Source: Saccoglossus kowalevskii (Eukaryota; Hemichordata; Enteropneusta; Harrimaniidae). From it: 40,597 bases of DNA. Position 1 is the first letter of the stretch. Each line of letters opens with the position of its first letter. Position numbers and translations under genes: made by a program. Location of the stretch: assembly GCF_000003605.2 (NCBI RefSeq), contig NW_003123447.1, forward strand, positions 13,759 through 54,355, read 5' to 3'. This document shows, in pieces, positions 12,518 to 22,300 of the stretch. Below the pieces are notes generated by a model. That model saw only the letters and a list, made by a program, of their open reading frames with translations. It was not told the DNA's origin and searched no databases.

Positions 12518-13794
12518 GTTATCTAGTGCGTGCGGTTATTGTATAAAACGACGAACTATATTTACTCCCTAATGTTCATGACACACTCGGATCTCTTGTA
12601 CCATCGGAGTGCTCGATAATGTATGATAATGTATGACCACCATTACAATTACGTCGACGTCGGTTACTTTTGACAATCATTGTGTAACGGCGCCAGAAAA
12701 TTCCGTGTATATACAAACTGGAAAATGCAATACAACACACTATTCATTGTAGAAGTATCTGCATAAATTATGTTAATGACATTACTCATTTATACCATGT
12801 ATTGGTTGTGAGCAAATTCTTAATATGAGTAACAATTGTAACAGTAAGACTGCTAAAACAAGGAAACTGATGTTATATAGATTTAGGAACATTTACTTTA
12901 ACAGCGGATATATATTGTTTTGTTCATTATGCTTAATAAATAAGTCGTGACAACGATTCCAGATGTTGACAAGATGCAATTAGTTGTTAATTGCGTTGTT
13001 GCAAATATTATATTGCATTGTGTAATACATATAGTGACACTCTCAAGTCAGCATTGAAACAAATGTACATGTGCATGTATTATATATATATCCTAGTTTA
13101 ATTGCAATACGTGCGTGATATACAGGTAAAATATTATTCTAGCATATCAGGGAACACATAATAAACAATGGAACTGTGTCTCAGCTCTTGTATCTGTCCA
13201 CTATAATAACCGTGTAAGTTCCAATAATAGAGCAGGAAACGACCAAAACTAATTGTCTGTTGCAATGTACATAGTAGTTATACAACTTTTTGTTCCAAGG
13301 TTTTGATTATCATGCTTTGTTGTCATTAAAGAATTACCTGTTTATTAATCTTATTTGAGTTAGTCCGCCTTGCTTGTGAGGTAATTAGTTTGCTTTTTTT
13401 TTTGATTTAACAAAAAAAAACCGGGTGAACAGCATAACATCATTCCCTGATGAAAGAGCTCCACAAATGAAGAAGAATGCAATTTACAGCTATATCATTA
13501 TGTCATCTATCCACTTGTGTGAAAAATAGAGAAAATTATTTCGTCTATATCAAAATACTGATGCGAATCAGTTTAAATTTTCAGTGAGTATACTACAATG
13601 AACACAGCACATGAAGATATTTCCAAATATGTAAATACAAATTGATGTTATGGACTTTGAAAAGAGTATGATGTATAGTTGCCCTTTGTATGGTCAACAG
13701 ATTATATATAACTACTAAGTTTGGAGAAGTTGTGGCGATTAATCTATTCATACAAACAAGAGACAGTATTTGCCAGTTCAAACTAGGTATCCAT
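12518..13794. other. Spacer between the LTR-like segment and gene B, no gene seen
   Basis: AT-rich sequence with frequent stops in all frames and no recognisable exon, RNA gene or repeat beyond short A/T runs near 13390-13424. Confidence 0.4.
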
Positions 13795-13800
13795 TTTATT
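13795..13800 (-). terminator. Polyadenylation signal of gene B
   Basis: AATAAA on the minus strand, 17 bases past the stop codon, in the same GAATAAAATGG context as gene A. Confidence 0.75.
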
Positions 13801-13816
13801 CAAATTCTGTACAATT

Positions 13817-16739
13817 TTACTCAGGTGCTGGGCAATCCTCGCCCAAAACTGAAATAAATAAGAAATAAATATTAGTGTCACAGTATATGTTAGTGTATTA
13901 TTAGATGATAAAGTATCAGTCCCCCCTCCGATTTGGACGTACCTTCTTCACAGACGTAACCCTTCTTTCTCCAGCAATAGTCATCATCCCAGGCAAAGAC
14001 CGGTTTCTTTCGTGGTTCTTTCCTGCAAGGTAATTTGAATCGGTGAAGGGATATTTCATGTTAACTACCAAATAAGGACACAACTGACACTGAGTTGTTG
14101 GCTTACATGAACGGCTGTTTCTGGGCGAATAATAAAACACAAAAATAATGTTTACCACAGTTGACAACAATCCTGCCCAGTCTCATCTAACTGGTGATTA
14201 TCGTTGGGCTGATTGTACATGCCTCTTGGGTCTTGGTACCAATTAGAATACGCGAGGTGTTCAATGGCATCTCCTTCGAGCCAATGAAAATGACCTTCGC
14301 ATCCCAGATCTTCACATCCCATCCAGTAACCATTGCCTTATAATAAAGTGAGTTTATGTTCTTTCTTATTGCAATGTTACTAATCTATATGTTACATTTA
14401 GATTGAGAAAGCATATTTATCAGATTATAGTTGAAATATGACAGTGTACGAAGTGAAAACCGGTAATCGTCGTATAGATGCAAATGCAGTGTTCGACATA
14501 TTGATGACACAAATGTAAAATATACTCTTCAAATGCATCGCTTAACAAATATTTTTGTATCGAATAACTTGACTGAAATATCAGTTCAGTTATCCTTGAT
14601 CTAGATCCCGTGTAGCAACTAGTTGAGTTGGTAAGATTATCCAAACTGGTTAATACTAATTCAATCTGTCATTGTATAAAATACATTGGCAGAATGTTTT
14701 GTTAAACACTCATGAAAAAATGAAACTCTGAGATTAAGAATTATTAGCTTAGCAATTTCCAACGTCTACCTTACAAATTACACAATGTTATGACGAGAAA
14801 TACATCCCATCATGACCACCTTAACCTATATTTTTTTCAATTTATTCTAATTTGATCCTAGTAATAAATTCACTAGTGTAAGCGCATTGCATTAGGCCAA
14901 AAAAACTTATGTTGCCCTCAAGTCGGAAAATTGAAAAATTTGGTCGGTCGGTCAGATTTTTTTTTTTAAGCGACGTGACTTTGCTAAATTTAATAGTTGA
15001 TCCAGCTTTTGATGTCATGCACACAGCAAACGTGTTCGATATGTTCGCTACCGCTGTACACATGTCCGTACACACGCACGATGACAAACCCGGAAGTGAG
15101 CATACCGACAGCTAAAACAACGTGCAATAACCTTCGTTTTGTTTGTGATGTAAGCGGATGAGAGTTTAAAATGTCACGTTTTATAAATTCAATAACATTT
15201 TGTGCATTTTATGTATTAAAAATTATATTTGCTGCAACAAAAGTATTGTTTTTGATTCAAAATAATGTTTTTATTTAATTAAAAAAATAATTGGTGCGGC
15301 GATATTTTTAATATTGTGCACCAACTATCCGCCGAATCGCAAATATCAAAATGGCCTGAAATGCAAGAGACGTGTTTGCTCTTCAGACTTCATAGTATTC
15401 GGTACATGTCAGAGAAATACAGATCAACTCGAGGTTCAAATCGCCACCTATCCCCCGGGGACCCTGGTGATCAAACAACGGTCCGAGATCGTTAATCTTA
15501 GAGGAAACACTTTTTACTTCTTAAAATGGTGAGTTTCTAATACTTGGATCTATTGAAAAAAAAACGCGACCCGATATTTTATATTTTTCGGTCGGTCGCT
15601 GAGGGCAACAAAACATTTGTTTGCCTTATAGTGATTTAAATTGTTAACACTGAGAAACGAACCTGGTGCTTTCTTCAATGTAGGATCGCGTAAAATCCGC
15701 TGTCGAACGGCTTTGTCTTTGGCTTTCGTGTCCAATATGGCAAGTTGATATGATTCACCCAGCTCAAGGCAAAATTCACGTGAATCATTCCAGGTCAGTT
15801 TGTCTAAATAAAAGTACCAATTGCTTCCTTCGGCGCAAAACGCTTAGAAAAAAAAGTAATATCGTCAGACAAATATGTAGCATAAAATCATGGTTTGTGT
15901 CTCAACAAGTAGCTATTTCACCTACTACATCCAAGTATATGTTATTGTTGGACCTCTGCCATTTTGATTTCTGAATGTGGTAATTTTGCAGTGAGCAGTG
16001 ATTGGTCAAAAACGTCACATGACGTGAACTGGATCGCCATTGCGTCTTTTAATTATCCACCGGTGCGCAGTGTTTTACTGGCATTATATTTTAAGCGGTG
16101 GTATTGCATCAAGGTAAATATAAATATCGTCTTAATAAAACAAAACAGAAAACGCGTGCGATAAGTTAACTTACAGTCTTGTTGAGAAAGAGTAGGGACA
16201 ACAATCTGTACGAAAGGAAATTACAAATATTAGTATTATTAAAAAGTAGTACGACAGATAAACATTTACAATTTTAAATAGAGTCGAATAAAATTGTGCG
16301 AGGGCGCTAATAAGACCCTAGCCCGAGTGCAATTACAAGACTGAGAGTTTATATCTATCATAACCTTCTGTGGCGCGTCGCTTTTGTAACCATGCCTTTC
16401 GTTAACCGATAACGGATAATTGTCTCTAGAATCGGTCAGTTTTTTCGTTGGGGACTTCAAGGGTTTACTCGTAAATCGGGTAGTTTTTAGTTGCAATATG
16501 CCAGCGTTCATTCGTTAATCAGGCAGTTTCAGATCAAAGTTGGTCTCTCGCGGTTGAGGTACGTGTGAGTGCTACCTATAACTATGGGCATACGGTAAGC
16601 GTAATCCGGAGAGCGTGTAGCCTGCTAGTGCGCGCACGTTGAACATCCTATAATAGTGCTTTTTATCAGTCAAATAACGAACAACTAAAATACAACATAC
16701 CTGTGTAAATACAGCTAGACAAACCACGTAGGCTAACAT
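13817..16739 (-). CDS. CTLD gene B: secreted C-type lectin-like protein, 6 coding exons, 180 aa
   Basis: Coding exons, in transcript order: 16701-16739, 16175-16205, 15663-15842, 14156-14336, 13943-14022, 13817-13848. Splices are GT-AG with phases 0,1,1,2,1; total 543 nt. The signal peptide begins MLAYVVCLAVFTQ and runs to about residue 22 (IVVPTLS). CTLD: Cys26 in FCAEG, SREFC helix region, LAILDTKAKDKAVRQ, GYWMGC, EGHFHWLEG, QPN at 126-128, QDCC, WDDDYC from 155, GYVCEE. It is the closest relative of gene A, with exon 4 identical in length (181 nt) and the same QPNDNHQLD loop. Unlike A, the last exon adds a tail with a cysteine (GEDC at 173-176), making nine mature cysteines. That is an odd number and could allow a disulfide-linked dimer. 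Intron 3 carries an inverted-repeat element. The function is inferred only from the fold. Confidence 0.9.
14912..15608. mobile_element. Inverted-repeat element F3 in intron 3 of gene B (~700 bp)
   Basis: The ends are TTGCCCTCA (14912) and TGAGGGCAA (15600-15608). Just inside each lies a GGTCGGTCGGTC / GACCGACCG segment and then a poly-T/poly-A run, so inverted similarity extends about 60 bases with gaps. No transposase frame is seen, and no clear target duplication. It is probably a non-autonomous DNA element. Confidence 0.55.
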
Positions 16740-16842
16740 TTTGGAGTCTGAAAAAAGAATATATAAATGTATGTAATTTTTAATTCCTGATTCCTGAATT
16801 AATAGATTTTGCGTGGTCATCGTTTGTGCGCTTGCGCGTTAC

Positions 16843-16927
16843 CTGGGGTCAACAAATCGGAAGGTGGGGGAGATTTAGAATGTCTCAAACGCATAGAGTC
16901 GCTGTACACAGTTCGTCTATGTTTATA
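16843..16927 (-). promoter_or_regulatory. Core promoter and non-coding first exon of gene B
   Basis: TATAAAC on the minus strand (16921-16927) is followed 77 bases on by the 5' splice site CCCCAG|gtaacg, so the exon ends at 16843. The partner acceptor (ttttttcag) ends at 16748, eight bases before the ATG. Layout as in gene A. Confidence 0.6.
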
Positions 16928-17635
16928 ACTCGCTGCGTGAAAAAAAAACACACCTTAAATAAATTTGCCAGCATCTTTAACTAACTCGTATCAGCCTCTG
17001 AAAATTTACACCATTATGCCTAAACAAAAAAGATTGATCCTGTAAATTTGCATGGAATCACTGTACTTTGAACGCACCAGTATGTCAGCTGTCTGTTTCA
17101 TTTGCGTCGCTTTTTTGATTTATTGACGTTTTGCCCCTAGAAAAGACACCCAGATTATATATGTTGTTCAATTAATGTCCCTGTGTACTACTCACATATT
17201 CAGTGTTGGTCAATAAATGGCGTGATAAATGGCGTCACAAATTACTCACACGAACTTGTGTGTTATTTAAAGAATGAACTGATGCATTCAGTGCCATGAA
17301 TACACTATTGTGATTCGATGAGATTCTGTTATAATTTAGGCAAGCCATGGTTAAAAAGCATACTGCGCTGCCAGACATCGTTATCTATGTGCCAGGAATA
17401 TTAATACCAAAGATTAATTCTTGATCTTTCTAAAAATGTTTAAATTCATGCTAGGAGACTGAACAACAATGATAAACAATATGTTATATCATTTTTGATA
17501 AAAACTTTTCCCAAAAAAGCGTCAGTGAAACCATTATATTTCGACTGCCGGGTGCACTAGGTCGCTAGGAGTAACCATCCCGGTGTAAATTATTATTATG
17601 ATGATATCAATTGTAACAGCCATTACATTACCCTG

Positions 17636-17765
17636 CCAATTATGGTAATAACCAGTACACTGACGATTAAGACAACAGCTACTATACTACCGATCTTTGT
17701 AACTACTACTTCACCGATCATGGTGACAACCACTGCACCTACCGATCCTGGTAACGACCAGCATT
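17636..17765. repeat. Degenerate ~27-bp tandem repeat
   Basis: Four to five diverged units of the form CCGATCxTGGTAACxACCACTxCACCTA follow one another. They give a threonine-rich frame on the plus strand that I regard as a by-product, since it runs into the microsatellite and has no start or splice context. Confidence 0.5.
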
Positions 17766-17794
17766 CATTGTACATCATTACTGCCGATAATGAT

Positions 17795-17884
17795 AACACT
17801 ACACTACACTACACTACACTACACTACACTACACTACGCTACGCTACACTACACTACACTACACTACACTACACTACACTACAC
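17795..17884. repeat. (ACTAC)n microsatellite, truncated by a gap
   Basis: Pentanucleotide ACTAC repeated about 17 times with two ACGCT variants near the middle. It runs straight into the run of Ns, so its true length is unknown. Confidence 0.95.
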
Positions 17885-17934
17885 NNNNNNNNNNNNNNNN
17901 NNNNNNNNNNNNNNNNNNNNNNNNNNNNNNNNNN
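17885..17934. other. Assembly gap of 50 N
   Basis: Exactly 50 unknown bases, the look of a placeholder gap. The pentanucleotide repeat on its left is the likely reason assembly stopped. Confidence 0.98.
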
Positions 17935-19359
17935 TACGGGTAATCACAATTGGTAATCAATGGAGTATTACTAAGTTAATCCTTGTTTCTTTTTTTTATA
18001 TTGCATATGCGATACAAGGAATCAACATATGGAGATTAAATATTCTGCTGAATTGTGAAAACCATTGTTAAATCAAACATCTGCGTCGATTATTATTATA
18101 CGTTGTTTCCACGCCGGTTATGTTAAACTCAGTGAACGTAAGGAATAAGCAGTTATAGTCACTCAATTTGTTCAGACGAAGTAGTAATATTCGTTTTTCT
18201 GCTTTTTTGAGAAAACAGAGAAATAACACAAGGTAACATTCTTTGGCAGCGTGAAACCCGTCAAAGCAGTAGTTGGGCCACGCACAGTCCTCGATCACGC
18301 TGTCTTAGATTCGCTGCTTTCAAGACATGTCAACGTTTCGTGAAATCTTCAGACAAATTCAGGACGGATCGTTTTACTGGATGCATTATGACACAAAAGC
18401 ATGTTGATTTATTTAAGTGTATACGCATTTGGTTTTTAATGAGTAGACCGGTCAAATCAATTGTGGAATGTAATGCCTATGTCTACAATAAGTTTTTTTT
18501 TGAGTTCAGAACCTTTGACATCTTGTAACACATTCAAGTAAATACAAAAAACACGCTAATATAGGGAGATTGTTTATTATGTGTAACAACATTCTAGTAG
18601 ATATAGTCGTAGTCTTTGGTAATTATTCAATACAACGCAATTATAGAAAACAGAATAATAGAATATTTTCTTGTTACATGTTAGATTGTGCGATTTCTTT
18701 GCCAGTTTGGCTAACTTGTTTGCAATTCAGGTAGACCCATAATTAGACTTGCTAGCAGCAACATACTTGTATTGCTTAATCCCAACAATCTACTACACTT
18801 TCCCTTTCCCGAAGTGAGGCGAATTTATTTTTATGTGAAAATGCTGTTTTGTTTTCGATGAACTACAATGCAATCAATTAAAAACGGTATATGCCCATGT
18901 TTATTTTCTTCGTCATTTTAAAAATAGAGCATATCAGCGAATGCTTTATTCATGGATAAGCGACAAATGGGGTTATGGTTTACCGTATATATTTAATTAT
19001 TTTTATCTTTTTATGTTATGTGGAATGTTTAATCTAAATTGTAATTGTTTTCAGGATGTCAGGTGGCTTTTATAATTACTGTTGTGTCAGATGAACACTT
19101 CATATCAGCTGTGAAAAGCGTCAATGTTCAAAGTTGTCGATACATATTTTGCTGTACCAGCTGTTGTAATGCCAGAGTAAGAGCTAGGAAGGTAATTCTG
19201 TTATGTCTTGTTCTTTTTACATATATTTTCTTCCTAATGGAGTGAACTCGTAAACGTTAAGGTCGTTCTTAGGGCCAAGGGTTTATAGACTGAGACAGTA
19301 CCAGTGTTATTTTGATTATTGTTAACAACTTTCTAATTTGTCACTAGGATATTGCCACT

Positions 19360-22300
19360 ATGTCAGTTATGTACACATTATCCTTCGCTGTCGTCGCCTC
19401 GATTACAGTGGTGAGTATTCTATGTTGTTCTGAAATCACTACAGTTCATTTTACGACAGCCATAATCAATTGCCACGGCGTAGAAACAAAACGGTATTGA
19501 CTTGCGCATATGATGCACCAATTACACACAGTTCCAATTCAATTTCTATTCTGTGCTGCACAATCCTGTACGTATTTATCCTGATTCACCACATGATCTC
19601 AATCGAATCACTGTATTGGCTGTCGTCTGGGGGAATAGGGAACTGCTTTCCGATTACCACGTTTTCGACATTCTATTCAAGTAAAATATATTATAATGAA
19701 AAAAGTATTAGGTATCGTGATGACGTCATGTCAAGGCTCAATCTTGTCATGTTGTTTTAGTCCCCAAATACAGCTGTGTTTAAACTTGGCGTAATGATCA
19801 ATTATAATAAAACATTATGTGTATTTCACGTGTTGCGGTAAACTATTCGTGATAATTAACCTTTCTATTTTCCATTCTCCAGCATGCGAACACGATAATG
19901 CACAATGGTAACTAGTCTGTTGTTAATTATTATAATTCATTCTTTAAACAAGTAATTTTGTGAAAAAAATACGCCAGACTTTAAATATACATTGCATCGT
20001 CCAGTGAAAATGGGAATGATTAATGACGGTTAAAGATTGAGGTGTGTATGGGTTAACAGACGTGCTGAGTGTGGGTTAACGGGTGTGATGATTAAGGGTT
20101 ACCGGGAGTGCTGAATATGGGTTACCGGGTGTGACGAATATGGGCTAACTAGTGTGATGAATATGGGTTACCGGGTGTGCTGAATATGGGTTAACTAGTG
20201 TAATGAATAAGGGTTACCGGGTGTGCTGAATATGGGTTACCGGGTGTGACGAATATGGGCTAACTAGTGTGATGAATATGGGTTACCGGGTGTGATGAAT
20301 ATGGGTTAACTAGTGTGATGAATATGGGTTACCGGGTGTGCTGAATATGAGTTAACTAGTGTGATGAATATGGGTTACCGGGTGTGCTGAATATGGGTTA
20401 CCGGGTGTGATGAATATGAGGTAACTAGTGTGATGAATATGGGTTACCGGGTGTGATGAATATGAGTTAACTAGTGTAATGAATAAGGGTTGCCGGGTGT
20501 GCTGAATATGGGGTAACTAGTGTGATGAATATGTGTTACCTGGTGAGCTGAATATGGGTTAACTAGTGTGATGAATATGGGTTACCGGGTGTGCTGAATA
20601 TGGGTTAAATAAATATGCGTGTCGAATCTAGGTTAATGGTTTACGGGCGTGTGAATATGTACGGCTACAACGTCCGAGTTGCTATACCTTAACTGAATAA
20701 TACTGCAAATTTTGCGAGATTTGGGTGCTGTATTGCAGCACCATCGCGTGTTGGGGGGGGGGGGGGTTCATAGTGTACGGATAACAGGGCATATCATAGT
20801 AAACAACGTTGTTCGAATCCAGGTTTTTGTTAACATTTTAAAAAAAATTAACCATTTTTAAATAGTGGGTGTGAAAATAAAAATGAATGCATGAGCATGA
20901 TGATGAAATCGAGTAATATCACGGGGGGGGGGTCTTCTTCTCCACGGGGTCTCCACACTTGTCAGGGGGGAAACTCGTCTCGTCTCTCTATCGCGTCCCC
21001 TTGAGGTATGGGATCGGGAAAGCCACTTATACTTTACAGTCAAATAAGACGCATACAACGAAATACGGTTCAACTCTCGTCTTAGTCGGTCAATCGAGCA
21101 TTCTATAAGACACGGCGCCCTGGGGAAAAATCCCCAAGACTATCGCAAGGCTGACCCAAGACTCTTTTAGACTGCGTCAACACTCGCCCCAAGGCTCTCC
21201 AGGACTGCTCTCGGCTGCGTCTATCGTGCTGTGCTCCCCAAGACCAACTCAAACTCTCTTTATTCATTTTCAAAACTCTAACCAATTACAAAGCAGTAAA
21301 AAGACTCTAGGGCGTAACCTTCAATCATAAAGCCAATCACACTATGTACTGAATACGTCATATCTTTTGATTAATCGTTCACTACATTAATAACTATGGA
21401 TATCAACTATCAGAATCTTAGTCAGTATAGCGGCGGATATCTGGTAATTAGTTCCAAATCACTGAGCCAAGTTCCGTCTAAAACTTCAAATAGGCCTAAA
21501 CGATGACAGACATAACACAGCAATTCACTAATAATCAACTAATTAAGTCGGTCAACAGATACGCGAAAACAAATTCATGACAGTCACTACATCGTATTTT
21601 CTTTGTGTTTGGTTTAACAGTTTGCGTTACTAAGAATCGCTTCGTCGTAATGCAGCAGAGGAAAATGTGGAGCGAATCTAAGACTTGGTGCGAAGATCGT
21701 GGAGCACGACTGGCCGTTTTAGATACGAATGAGAAGGACAAAGCAGTAAGACAATTCATTCGGGCTGTACCAGAGCTGTGGGTATCACCGAGTAAGTAAT
21801 TCAGTAACATTGTCTAATACCTTTTTTGACACAAAGTGAATTTTCGCGATTTAATAGCCGAACACATTGAATTAAAAATCCTAGTCATAGGATTCAGAAA
21901 AAAATTGTGTTTAAAAATAAGTCAAGACGGTTTTTAGATTGCTAGTGGCTGTCAAGATTTTAAAAAATATGTGAAGTTATTGAGTTGTTGGCAAATTATA
22001 TGATACTATTATTTTTGAATCTAAACGTGTATTTCAAAATTATTCCCTGAAACTTATGCTATGTAGATTTCAATTTTACCTGCCTAAGTAGTATCCTTAG
22101 TAGTATGGTTTGTTAATATCAATCTCTATGTTTCCAAATTTGACAACACATCGCAGTAGCTTACAGTCTTAGTTTTTGATCGAGTCTATGGCACACTGAC
22201 TCTTGGTCGGGGCAACCTCCATGAGACCACAAATCCAGAAGGATTTGAACAACCGAATGTGGATTTTGCGCAATAACTATTACGTGGTCAGTGATCTTTA

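Larger units (their letters stand above)
16928..19345. other. Intergenic spacer between divergent genes B and C
   Basis: No gene recognised. It holds a degenerate ~27-base tandem block (17636-17765), a pentanucleotide repeat with an assembly gap (17795-17934), and otherwise AT-rich DNA. A candidate leader exon for gene C ending at 19191 (GGAAG|gtaatt), with TATAAT at 19071-19076, is only a guess. Confidence 0.4.

Noticed and set aside
15314-15532. 72-codon frame within the TTGCCCTCA element
   Set aside because: Shows no transposase or other recognisable motif.
17642-17956. Threonine-rich open frames
   Set aside because: Produced by tandem repeats and interrupted by the N gap.
20805-20830. 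GTTCGAATCC, a tRNA B-box-like sequence
   Set aside because: No A box or cloverleaf can be formed upstream.
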